DNA of 52,116 nt, taken from Candidatus Gastranaerophilales bacterium (GTDB taxonomy: Bacteria; Cyanobacteriota; Vampirovibrionia; Gastranaerophilales; Gastranaerophilaceae). Made by a program: the position numbers and the translations under genes. Positions 23,765 to 32,132 of the stretch are shown here, one piece after another. Location: NCBI GenBank assembly GCA_944325145.1, contig CALYDL010000015.1, forward strand, positions 1 through 52,116, written 5' to 3'. The notes below the pieces were generated by a model that saw nothing but the letters and a program-made list of their open reading frames with translations, searched no databases and was not told the DNA's origin. Each line of letters begins with the position of its first letter. The stretch's first letter is position 1.

Positions 23765-24742
23765 TCAACATTTTAAAAGTTGCCTTTCTTTGTGAATTTC
23801 AAACAGTTTTTTTGTTTTTTCAAAAATAATTTTTTCAAATTTTATATTATAAAGTGAATTAATTTCGTTTATAAAAAAGCATGGGCTTGTTATATTAATT
23901 TCAATTATTTTATCATCAATAACATCCAACCCTGCCATATAAATTCCATCATCAAGCAAAGTTTTTGAGATAACTTTTTCCATATTTTTTTGCTCTAAAG
24001 TTAAATTTCCCAAAATTAAATTTTCTTTTTTATGTTCATTAAATTTAAAATCGTTGTTTGTTGCAACTTTTGTAACCGCATAATCTAAAATTTCACCTGC
24101 AATAAAAATAAGCCTTTTGTCGCCCTTTTCAATTCCTTTTAAATATTCTTGAACCATGACTTTAGTTTTGCCGTTATCCGTTGCAGTTGAAATTATTGCG
24201 TTTATGTTTTTATCTTTTGAATTAAGGTAAAAAACGCCTGATGAAAAACATTTATTTAAGGGTTTTATAATAATTTCTTCGTTTTCAAACAAGAATTCTT
24301 TTATTAAAGAACTTTCCGATGTAACAATGTTTTTTGGCGCCAAGGAAGGAAATTTATTTATATAAAGTTTTTCATTTATATTTCTTAGCGCCCTATGATT
24401 ATTGATGCAAAAAACTTTTTCATCCAAATAATCAAGAATGTAAGTTGCATTAATAAAGTCTATATCCACAGGGGGATCGGGGCGAGTAAAAATTACATCA
24501 TAATTATTTAAACAATTTTTAACCCTGTTTTCCGATTTAAAAATATCATTATTTTTAGCATTTGTTGAATAAACAAGAGCAAAGGGTTTATTTCCTTCCA
24601 AAAAAAGTTCATGCTTTGTTGTAATATCAACCCTAAAGCCTTCTTCAAGGAAGGTTTTTATCATCCAGAAATCAGTAACCAAAAGGTTAAACTCAAAATA
24701 CTTAAATTCAATTTCATCTATTATAAATAATATATTTTTCAT
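23765..24742 (-). CDS. gshB: Glutathione synthetase-like ATP-grasp ligase
   Basis: A 325-residue ATP-grasp protein close to prokaryotic GshB, which adds glycine to gamma-glutamylcysteine. Matching parts are IFTRPDPPVDIDFINATYIL, IIKPLNKCFSSGVF, VQEYLKGIEKGDKRLIFIAG, YMAGLDVIDDKIIEINITSP and the metal-binding EIN. The glycine-rich RxNxxxGG loop found in true GshB is replaced by FKFNEHKKEN, so substrate may differ. No gshA gene is in the window. A TATAAT ends 7 nt from the ATG without a ribosome binding site. Symbol given for the family; the exact reaction is unproven. Confidence 0.75.
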   Translation of the reverse strand: MKNILFIIDEIEFKYFEFNLLVTDFWMIKTFLEEGFRVDITTKHELFLEGNKPFALVYSTNAKNNDIFKSENRVKNCLNNYDVIFTRPDPPVDIDFINATYILDYLDEKVFCINNHRALRNINEKLYINKFPSLAPKNIVTSESSLIKEFLFENEEIIIKPLNKCFSSGVFYLNSKDKNINAIISTATDNGKTKVMVQEYLKGIEKGDKRLIFIAGEILDYAVTKVATNNDFKFNEHKKENLILGNLTLEQKNMEKVISKTLLDDGIYMAGLDVIDDKIIEINITSPCFFINEINSLYNIKFEKIIFEKTKKLFEIHKERQLLKC

Positions 24743-24749
24743 ATTTGAA

Positions 24750-24755
24750 ATTATA
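24750..24755 (-). promoter_or_regulatory. -10 box of the GshB-like gene
   Basis: TATAAT on the minus strand ends 7 nt before the ATG at 24742, leaving no room for a ribosome binding site. The -35 region is weak. Confidence 0.4.
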
Positions 24756-24779
24756 TTATAAAAACATTATATAAACAGC

Positions 24780-24808
24780 GTGCCAAATTGGGTGTATTTT
24801 GGTATAAT
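24780..24808 (+). promoter_or_regulatory. Promoter of the TPR-lysC-ldpA gene run
   Basis: GTGCCA (24780-24785) and TATAAT (24803-24808) are 17 bp apart, and the -10 is extended (TGGTATAAT). The predicted start near 24815 leaves a leader holding the GAGG site 8 bases before ATG 24841. Confidence 0.65.
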
Positions 24809-24840
24809 CTATATATTCGAAAAAATTAGAGGCTTAAAAA

Positions 24841-25887
24841 ATGAGTGAAGAAAAAGCAAAACAGTTAATTGAAGAAATTAAAAAAGACCCTGAAAATCTT
24901 AATAATTACAGAGCACTTGCAGATTTTTACATAGATAAACAAGATTTTGTTTCAGCATTTAATGTTTATCAGGAAATTTTAAAGAAAGATGAAAACGACA
25001 TTCAAGCACTTTTAAATTCAGGAAGCATTAAATTTTATGCAAAAGAATTTAGGGAAGCTTTAAAATTTTATTTAAAAGGCATTGAAATTGAACCCGATAA
25101 CAGCCTTCTTCACTATAATTTAGGCAATGTTTACGCTGAGATTAACGATTTTGAAGATGCAATGAAGGAATATAAAACAGCAGTTAAAACAGGCATGAAT
25201 AATGCTGCAATTTTTAACGCAATGGGCATTTTATATTCAGACAACGGCAAATTTCCGGACGCAAAAGAATTTTTCTTAAGAGCGCTTCAATTTGAGCCAA
25301 ATAATTCCGAATGTCTTGCAAACTACGGCACATTGTGCCAAAGAATGGGTGATTTTAAGCTTGCGGAAGAAAATTATAAAAAATCTCTTGAAATAAGAAA
25401 TGATAATGAACAAGTGGCGCTTGCCCTTGCAAACCTTTATGTGCAATTAAACAGAAAAAATGAAGCAAAAGAATTTTTCGAAAAAGCTGTTCAAATTAAA
25501 CCCGATTATTATTCTGCTTGGGTTTGCAGAGCAATTTTTCATTCTGACGAAAAAGAATATGATGATGCTATTAAATATTATAAAAATGCAATTGAATTAG
25601 AACCCAAAAAACCAAACGCTTATATGCTTTTAGCGCACCTTTTATTAAATGAAAAAAGGTATGATGAAGCAATTGATACTTATAAAAGAAGCTTGGAATT
25701 AACCGAAAACAAAACAATGGTTTATGTTTTCATTGCAAACGCTTATATGCTAAATTCAAATATGAAAGATGCAATCAATTATTACAGGCTCGCAATGAAA
25801 TCAACAAAAGATAATGCCGAAATAACGCTTATCTACATTGATATTCTAAACGAATTTATTGAAGGAAAATTGAAACATGCAGCGTAA
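24841..25887 (+). CDS. TPR-repeat protein
   Basis: A 348-residue soluble protein made almost entirely of 34-residue tetratricopeptide repeats, about nine to ten units. Examples are DFVSAFNVYQEILKKDENDI, EPDNSLLHYNLGNVYAEIND and EPNNSECLANYGTLCQRMGD, with the usual W/L-G-Y-A-F-P pattern. Such arrays bind peptides or scaffold complexes; the partner is unknown. It opens a plus-strand run whose next gene, a small membrane protein, overlaps it by 11 bases, suggesting the two proteins may work together at the membrane. Confidence 0.9.
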   Translation: MSEEKAKQLIEEIKKDPENLNNYRALADFYIDKQDFVSAFNVYQEILKKDENDIQALLNSGSIKFYAKEFREALKFYLKGIEIEPDNSLLHYNLGNVYAEINDFEDAMKEYKTAVKTGMNNAAIFNAMGILYSDNGKFPDAKEFFLRALQFEPNNSECLANYGTLCQRMGDFKLAEENYKKSLEIRNDNEQVALALANLYVQLNRKNEAKEFFEKAVQIKPDYYSAWVCRAIFHSDEKEYDDAIKYYKNAIELEPKKPNAYMLLAHLLLNEKRYDEAIDTYKRSLELTENKTMVYVFIANAYMLNSNMKDAINYYRLAMKSTKDNAEITLIYIDILNEFIEGKLKHAA

Positions 25888-26287
25888 TATAGAACCTTCA
25901 ATATTTGAAAGAATTATTGCCGCGGGGTCATATTTAACATTAGGCACAATTGGCTTTATTTGGTTTTTAATAAGCATTCTTTTAATTAAAAAACCAATGA
26001 GCAAATATTTAACCTGCAATTTGGTTCAATCTTTCGTTTTGTCTATTTTATATGCAATTGTAACTCTTGCATACAGTATATTTATCGGTTTATTAACAAG
26101 TATTCCTTTTATTGGAACTCTGTTTTTAAAATTGCATATTTTTCTTTTTGCAACGCCAATATTTAACACAATGAATTTTATAAACTATTTAATTTTGCTT
26201 TTCTTATGTTATTTGTCTTTTATTGCACTTTTTGGCAAATTGCCGTATGTGCCTTATATAACAGATATTGCAAAGAAAATATTTTAA
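25877..26287 (+). CDS. Small membrane protein, possibly Tic20-like
   Basis: A 136-residue protein with about three to four membrane helices (YLTLGTIGFIWFLISILLI, FVLSILYAIVTLAYSIFIGL, NFINYLILLFLCYLSFIAL). The segment KPMSKYLTCNLVQSFVLSIL resembles the 'FIRFNxMQA' loop and helix of Tic20-type proteins of cyanobacteria and plastids, and the order of helices is compatible. The match is by eye only and modest; an unrelated small membrane protein is possible. It starts inside the end of one TPR gene and is followed 35 bp later by a second. Confidence 0.7.
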   Translation: MQRNIEPSIFERIIAAGSYLTLGTIGFIWFLISILLIKKPMSKYLTCNLVQSFVLSILYAIVTLAYSIFIGLLTSIPFIGTLFLKLHIFLFATPIFNTMNFINYLILLFLCYLSFIALFGKLPYVPYITDIAKKIF

Positions 26288-26322
26288 ATTAACCTAATTT
26301 AACAAGGTTGATAGTTTTTAAA

Positions 26323-28056
26323 ATGAATAGTATTATACTGTTTATGCTGGATTTTATTAAAAAACTGCTAAATAAAATAAACAGGCTTGATAATTTTATA
26401 AACCTTTATAAGGAAAACGCAGGCGAAGTTTCAATGCCATCTTATGCTTATATGAACTGGGGCATTAAACTTTTAGATACGGGAGATGAAAAAAAGGCGC
26501 TGGAGTTTTTAGAAAAAAGCGTTGAGATGCCATATGCAAATTCAGATTCCTATGTTAACCTTGCAATTGTTCTTGCAAAAGAAAATAAATATGAATTAGC
26601 TCTTAATTACTTAAAAAAAGCAACTAAGCTTGATAATGAAAACGCAAAAGCTTATCAGATTTTAGGTTCTGTTTATTCTGAAATGGAAGATTTTGAAGAA
26701 GCAAAAAAAGCTTTTTCAATTTCAATTAAAATTAACCCGAGAAATTCTCAAACTTACATAAACAGAGCAATTTTTTACGCCAAAACAGGCAAAATTAAAG
26801 AAGCACACCTTGATTTTAAAACAGCTTGCCACATAAACCCCGGAAACACTCAAGGCTGGTTTTTATGGGGTGTTTTATGTTCTCAGTGCAAAGATTACGT
26901 AAATGCAGTTGAAAGGCTTAAAAAAGCCGTATCACTTGACCCCTTTCATTCAGATGCCTATTACCATTTGGCTTCAATTTCATTTTTAACGGGGCAATTT
27001 CAAGATTCTGTTAAATATGCGAAAAAATCTATTGCAATAAACCCAAAAAGAATTGAATGTTATATAGCGCTTGCAGAAAGCTGGCTTCATTTAAAAAATG
27101 AAAAAGAATGTTTAGCAACATACCCGAATGCACTTAAAGAATGTGAAGCAAATTCGCAATTTTACTATTCATGGGGTGTTTCATTTCAATTCTTTAAAAA
27201 GTGGGATGAATCTTTTGAAAAATTAAAAAAAGCAATTGAGCTTGATAGCAATAACCACCTTGCATATTATGGGCTTTCGATTTCATATTTTAAAACAGAT
27301 AACGAAGATGAAGCTGCTAAAATGCTTGAAAAAACAATTGAAATCAAACCCGACCATTTAATAGCGCTTTATAATTTGGGGCAATATTACCTAAGAAAAA
27401 ATGATTACGAAAACGCTGTAAAATATTATAAAAAAGCAGTTTCAAGCAACATTAACGCAGGGTATATTTATCTAAACATTGCATCTTGCTATGAATTAAT
27501 GAACAAAAAAGAAGAAGCGCTTGAATATTGGAAAAAAGCCGTTGAATACAACCCAAAAAATACAGATGCCAAAATAAGCCTTGCAAATGCATATTTAAAG
27601 GCGGGCGATATTCAAAACGCAATAAGAAAAATAAGAAGTGCTTATAAAGAAAATAAAAAAGATTTAAAAATTCTTTTAATGTATGGAATTTTACTTTTAA
27701 ATAACAATGAATGTTTTGAAGCAATAGAAAAACTGGATGAAGCCCTTAAGATTAATCCCGATTATGAAATTGCAAAATTTGCAAAAATAGAGTGTCTTGT
27801 TAAAATGGGCAAAATTGAAGAAGCAGAAAGCATTTTAACCCCATTTGAAGAAAAAGAAAATTCAAATGAAGACGGTGACATTTTATATTTAAGGGCACTT
27901 ATTAATGAATATAAAATAACAAAAAGTAATAATCTTGAATTAATTGATGAAACTATTAATATTTGTGATAAAATAATTTCACTGCATAAAGAGCCTGATA
28001 CAGACTCTAAAGTATTAACAATTAAGAACAATTTAATAAAAATTAAGGAAAATTAA
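26323..28056 (+). CDS. Long TPR-repeat protein
   Basis: A 577-residue protein of about 13-15 tetratricopeptide repeats (for example KALEFLEKSVEMPYANSDSY, DFEEAKKAFSISIKINPRNS, DYENAVKYYKKAVSSNINAG). The N-terminal residues MNSIILFMLDFIKKLLNK are amphipathic or weakly membrane-binding. The start could also be TTG 26308 or ATG 26344; ATG 26323 is chosen because it is the first ATG, though no good ribosome binding site is seen. It ends 7 bases before lysC. The role is likely protein-protein interaction; nothing links it directly to lysine synthesis. Confidence 0.88.
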   Translation: MNSIILFMLDFIKKLLNKINRLDNFINLYKENAGEVSMPSYAYMNWGIKLLDTGDEKKALEFLEKSVEMPYANSDSYVNLAIVLAKENKYELALNYLKKATKLDNENAKAYQILGSVYSEMEDFEEAKKAFSISIKINPRNSQTYINRAIFYAKTGKIKEAHLDFKTACHINPGNTQGWFLWGVLCSQCKDYVNAVERLKKAVSLDPFHSDAYYHLASISFLTGQFQDSVKYAKKSIAINPKRIECYIALAESWLHLKNEKECLATYPNALKECEANSQFYYSWGVSFQFFKKWDESFEKLKKAIELDSNNHLAYYGLSISYFKTDNEDEAAKMLEKTIEIKPDHLIALYNLGQYYLRKNDYENAVKYYKKAVSSNINAGYIYLNIASCYELMNKKEEALEYWKKAVEYNPKNTDAKISLANAYLKAGDIQNAIRKIRSAYKENKKDLKILLMYGILLLNNNECFEAIEKLDEALKINPDYEIAKFAKIECLVKMGKIEEAESILTPFEEKENSNEDGDILYLRALINEYKITKSNNLELIDETINICDKIISLHKEPDTDSKVLTIKNNLIKIKEN

Positions 28057-28063
28057 GAGAAAA

Positions 28064-29338
28064 ATGGCAATAGTAGTACAAAAATTCGGCGGTACGTCCT
28101 TAGCAGATGTTGAAAAAATTAAAAATGTTGCAAAAGCAGTAGTTAGAGAAAAAGAACTTGGAAATGATGTTGTGGTTGTAGTTTCAGCTATGGGCCACAC
28201 AACAGATAATCTTATAAAATTAGCACACGATATTTCAAAAAACCCGTCAGCAAGAGAAATGGATATGCTTATGTCAACAGGCGAACAGATTTCTATTTCG
28301 CTTCTAGCAATAGCAATTCAAGAAATGGGCTATAAAGCGGTTTCTATGACAGGTGCTCAAGTTGGAATTTACACCGAAGACACCCATTCAAAAGCAAGAA
28401 TTGTTGATATTAAAACAGAAAAATTAATGAGCCATATTAAAGAAGGCGAAATTGTTATTGTCGCAGGTTTTCAAGGTATTACAAAAGACGGCGAAATAAC
28501 AACATTGGGCCGTGGCGGTTCAGATACATCTGCTGTTGCAATAGCAGCAAAATTGCAAACAGAAAATTTAGGCATTGAAAGATGCGATATTTATTCTGAC
28601 GTTGAAGGCATTTATACAACAGACCCAAGGGTTGTTCCAACCGCAAGAAAATTAAAAGAAATTTCTTATGAAGAAATGCTTGAGCTTGCAAGAGTTGGTG
28701 CAAACGTTCTTCACCCAAGGTCAGTTGAAACGGCAAAACAGTTTCAAGTGCCAATGCGCCTAAGAAGCAGCTTTAAATTAGACGATTTAGGAACACTTGT
28801 TATAGGAGTTGAAAAAATGGAAATTTATAAACCCGTCACAGGGCTTGCATGCGATAAATCACAAGTAAGAGTTGTTATTTGCGATATACCCGATAGGCCC
28901 GGTAACGCAGGAAAATTATTCTCACTTCTTGCAAAATATGAACTTTCAGTCGATATGATTATTCAATCCTATGCAAGAAGCTCAAACAATACAAACGATA
29001 TAGCATTTACTATTGATAAAGATGACCTTCAAAAATTTATGGCATTAAAAGAAGAAATTACATCTATTATGAACCCATCCAACATTCATATTGATGAAGA
29101 TATTGCAAAAATTTCAATAGTAGGTGCAGGCATGATAGACCGCCCCGGTATTGCTGCTCAAATGTTTGAAACATTAGCTAAAGAAAGCATCAATATTAAA
29201 ATGATTTCAACATCTGAAATTAAAATCAGCTGCCTTGTTGAAAAAATGCATGCAAAACAAGCAACGGAAGCTTTATGCAAAGCGTTTGAACTTGACGGCA
29301 AAGATGTTGCATTGGTTCATGGCACATTGCCTGATTAA
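28064..29338 (+). CDS. lysC: Aspartate kinase
   Basis: A 424-residue aspartokinase that phosphorylates aspartate, the first step to lysine, threonine and methionine. It shows VQKFGGTSLADVEKIKNVAK, VVVSAMGHTTDNL, TGEQISISLLA, TLGRGGSDTSAVAIAA and CDIYSDVEGIYTTDPRVV. The C-terminal ~160 residues contain two ACT domains (VVICDIPDRPGNAGKLFSLL and SIVGAGMIDRPGIAAQMFET), which normally bind lysine or threonine for feedback control. asd, dapA and dapB are at 45-48 kb, not adjacent. Confidence 0.97.
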   Translation: MAIVVQKFGGTSLADVEKIKNVAKAVVREKELGNDVVVVVSAMGHTTDNLIKLAHDISKNPSAREMDMLMSTGEQISISLLAIAIQEMGYKAVSMTGAQVGIYTEDTHSKARIVDIKTEKLMSHIKEGEIVIVAGFQGITKDGEITTLGRGGSDTSAVAIAAKLQTENLGIERCDIYSDVEGIYTTDPRVVPTARKLKEISYEEMLELARVGANVLHPRSVETAKQFQVPMRLRSSFKLDDLGTLVIGVEKMEIYKPVTGLACDKSQVRVVICDIPDRPGNAGKLFSLLAKYELSVDMIIQSYARSSNNTNDIAFTIDKDDLQKFMALKEEITSIMNPSNIHIDEDIAKISIVGAGMIDRPGIAAQMFETLAKESINIKMISTSEIKISCLVEKMHAKQATEALCKAFELDGKDVALVHGTLPD

Positions 29339-29349
29339 TTTTTAAAATT

Positions 29350-30270
29350 ATGAGCGGAAAATTTAAACTAATAACAGGTTTAGGAAACAAAGATGAAAAC
29401 AAGGTGAAAAGCCTTGTTTTACTTTGGGCAAAAGCAGGTGCGGATATTTTTGATACTTCACCCGTTACAATTCCAAGCCTTCAAAAAGCTTTCATTGAAA
29501 ACGGTTTAAATTTAGAAGATTTTGATTTCTGCACATCTTACGCAATAAAAGGCGATTTTCACGGTAAAAAAGCAAAAATAGACCCTATTTTATGCAAACT
29601 GTGCAACAAATGCAAAAAAGTTTGCATTGAAGGGGCAATTGAGCCGCCAAATGTTAACGAATTAAAATGCATTGGCTGTTCGCACTGCAAAAAAGCTTGC
29701 AAGTATGGTGCAATAAGCTTATATGATAGTGACGATGACGGCTTTTTTGAGCTATTAAAAAAAGATGTTAAATTAGACACTGTTGAAATTCATATTTCAA
29801 TTAAAGACAAAAAAATTATAAAAGATGAATTTAAAAAAATTATAAAAGCGCTTAATAATTCTAATTGTGCCAAAAATTCAAAAATCAGCGTTTGTTTTAA
29901 CAGAACCTATTTTTCAAACAGTAAAACAGAAAAAATTTTAGAAAAACTGAAAGAATTATCAGGAAACAGGGAATTTATGGTTCAAGCAGACGGCAATTCA
30001 ATGAACGGCGCAAACAATACGCTTGCCGGCACAATTGAAACTGTTGCATTTGGGTTATTTGTAAAAAGCTTAGGCTATGATGTTATATTATCAGGCGGCT
30101 GCAACGAATTTAGTGCAGAACTTGCAAATAAAGCGGGTTTAACTTGTTCAATAGGCTTTGGCAGTTTTGCAAGAAAAATGACAGAAAACTTGCCCGAAGA
30201 TGAAAAATTAAAAGTTGCAAAAGAATTTGTTAGAAAAACAAAAGAATTATTAAATGATAAACAGTGTTAA
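29350..30270 (+). CDS. ldpA: LdpA-like iron-sulfur protein
   Basis: A 306-residue protein that matches LdpA, which in Synechococcus senses redox state and adjusts the circadian period. Shared parts are FKLITGLGNKDENKVKSLVL followed by WAKAGADIFD, two 4Fe-4S motifs of the CxxCxxCxxxC type (Cys82-85-88-92 and Cys107-110-113-117), and a C-terminal domain with MVQADGNSMNG and ILSGGCNEFSAELANKAGL. No kai gene is visible here, and the host probably has no photosynthesis, so the ancestral role is likely redox-related rather than clock-related. It overlaps tilS by 17 bases. Confidence 0.8.
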   Translation: MSGKFKLITGLGNKDENKVKSLVLLWAKAGADIFDTSPVTIPSLQKAFIENGLNLEDFDFCTSYAIKGDFHGKKAKIDPILCKLCNKCKKVCIEGAIEPPNVNELKCIGCSHCKKACKYGAISLYDSDDDGFFELLKKDVKLDTVEIHISIKDKKIIKDEFKKIIKALNNSNCAKNSKISVCFNRTYFSNSKTEKILEKLKELSGNREFMVQADGNSMNGANNTLAGTIETVAFGLFVKSLGYDVILSGGCNEFSAELANKAGLTCSIGFGSFARKMTENLPEDEKLKVAKEFVRKTKELLNDKQC

Positions 30271-31543
30271 GAAATTTATAAAAGAAAATGGTTTAGAAAA
30301 TAAAAAAATTCTTCTGGGGTTATCAGGCGGAATTGATAGCGCCGCCTTACTTGATATTTTATCTAAAATAGAAAATATAGAAGTTGTTGCAATTCATCTT
30401 AACCACAATTGGCGGGGAATTGATTCCAAAAAAGATGAAGAGCTTGCAAGAAAAATTGCAAAAGATAAAAATATAGAATTTTATTCTGAAACTTTACCTA
30501 AAAATGTTAAAAAAACAGAAACGGTTGCAAGAGAATTAAGGTATAAATTTTTTGAAGACTGCAAAGAAAAATTTATGGCAGATGCTATTTTTCTTGCTCA
30601 TAATAAAAATGATAACGTTGAAACTCTTATATACAGGCTAATTAAAGGAACAGGCCCAAACGGGCTTAATTCAATTCCAAAACAAAGAGATTTCTTTTAC
30701 AGGCCCTTAATTGAAGTTGAAAGAAAAGAAATTGAAAAATATGCAAAAGAAAACGGGCTTATTTTTGCAGTTGATAAATCAAATTTTGATACAAAATATA
30801 AAAGAAATTTAATAAGGGAAAAAATTCTTCCCATAATGGAAGAAATTAACCCCGAAGCAATTAATTCAATTTCAAATTTTATTAATCTAAATGTTATGAA
30901 CCAAAAAATTGTGGATGAAACCATTTCAAAGGTTCAAAAACAAATTATAAAAAGTGAAAAAATCAACAGAGAAAAATTTTTATCTCAAAAAAAAGAAATT
31001 CAATATGAAATTATAAACCGCTTCTTAAAAGGAATTTTAAAAACAAGAGATTTTAGAACAATTGATAAACTTGTTAAATTTATTCAAAATAATTCATCCA
31101 ATCAAATTTCAATCGGAAAAAATTTATTTTTAAAAATTTATAACAATGAAATTTACATTTTGAATTTAAAAGAAAAAATTTTTGAAGATGAAATTGAACT
31201 AAAAGAAAAAAATAAATTTTTAAATTATGAAATTCTTATAAAAGAAGTTAAAATTCCTGTTACTTTTAAAGAAAACGAATTTATAAAGCTTGATAAAACC
31301 AAAAATTATAAAATAAGAACAAGAAAAGAAGGGGATATTTTTACACCCTTCGGGTCAAAAACACCTCAAAAATTAAAAACATATTTTATAAAGAAAAAAA
31401 TTCCATCCGAATTAAGAGATAAAATTCCATTAATTGCACTTAACAATGAAATTCTTTATATATCAGGGGTTTCTATGAGCGAAAAATTAAGGGTAGATAA
31501 AAACGATAAAAAATGTTATAAAATAACGGTAAAGGAAATTTGA
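30254..31543 (+). CDS. tilS: tRNA(Ile)-lysidine synthase
   Basis: A 429-residue N-type ATP pyrophosphatase that converts cytidine 34 of the minor isoleucine tRNA to lysidine, so that it reads AUA. The PP-loop ILLGLSGGIDSAALLDIL is near the N-terminus, followed by VVAIHLNHNWRG, FLAHNKNDNVETLIYRLI and GPNGLNSIP. The C-terminal substrate domain with IRTRKEGDIFTPFGSK is present, so it is full-length. It is followed after one base by hpt, a common pairing (tilS-hpt-ftsH) in many bacteria. Confidence 0.96.
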   Translation: MINSVKKFIKENGLENKKILLGLSGGIDSAALLDILSKIENIEVVAIHLNHNWRGIDSKKDEELARKIAKDKNIEFYSETLPKNVKKTETVARELRYKFFEDCKEKFMADAIFLAHNKNDNVETLIYRLIKGTGPNGLNSIPKQRDFFYRPLIEVERKEIEKYAKENGLIFAVDKSNFDTKYKRNLIREKILPIMEEINPEAINSISNFINLNVMNQKIVDETISKVQKQIIKSEKINREKFLSQKKEIQYEIINRFLKGILKTRDFRTIDKLVKFIQNNSSNQISIGKNLFLKIYNNEIYILNLKEKIFEDEIELKEKNKFLNYEILIKEVKIPVTFKENEFIKLDKTKNYKIRTRKEGDIFTPFGSKTPQKLKTYFIKKKIPSELRDKIPLIALNNEILYISGVSMSEKLRVDKNDKKCYKITVKEI

Positions 31544-31544
31544 T

Positions 31545-32072
31545 ATGGGAAAAGAACTTAAAACTTTAATTGATGAAAACAAATTAAGAGAAAGAATAAA
31601 AGAATTAGCGGAAGAAATTAACAAAAACTACAAAGAAAATGAGCCCATTGTTGCAATTTGCGTTTTAAAAGGGGCTGTAATGTTTTTTTGCGAACTTGTT
31701 AAATATTTAAAAATGCCCGTTAGAATGGAATTTGTAAGCTTATCAAGCTATGGGTGCTCTGAATGTTCATCAGGAAGAGTTTCAGCTCTTAATGTTTCCT
31801 TGCCGCCATTAGAAAACCAAAAAGTTTTAGTTGTTGAAGATATTATGGATACGGGCCTAACCTTAAAATTCTTGCTTGATTACCTTAAAACAAAATGCAG
31901 AGTAGATGACGTTAAATTGGCCGTTATGTTTGATAAAAAATGCGCAAGAAAATTTGACATTGAGCCTGATTTTAGCGCATTTGATGTTGATGACAAATTT
32001 ATTGTTGGCTTTGGGCTTGATTATAATGAATATTTAAGAAATATTCCATTTGTTGGCTACTATGAAAAATAA
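31545..32072 (+). CDS. hpt: Hypoxanthine phosphoribosyltransferase
   Basis: A 175-residue purine salvage enzyme that joins hypoxanthine or guanine to PRPP. The PRPP motif VLVVEDIMDTGLTLKFLLDY is clear, as are VAICVLKGAVMFFCELVKYL and DDKFIVGFGLDYNEYLRN followed by PFVGYY. Length is normal. An AAAGGAAATTTG segment inside the end of tilS serves as the ribosome binding site. Confidence 0.95.
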   Translation: MGKELKTLIDENKLRERIKELAEEINKNYKENEPIVAICVLKGAVMFFCELVKYLKMPVRMEFVSLSSYGCSECSSGRVSALNVSLPPLENQKVLVVEDIMDTGLTLKFLLDYLKTKCRVDDVKLAVMFDKKCARKFDIEPDFSAFDVDDKFIVGFGLDYNEYLRNIPFVGYYEK

Positions 32073-32132
32073 GCAAGAAAAATTTTTTACAGGCATTTTA
32101 AAAACAACACATACTACACGAAGGATAAATTA

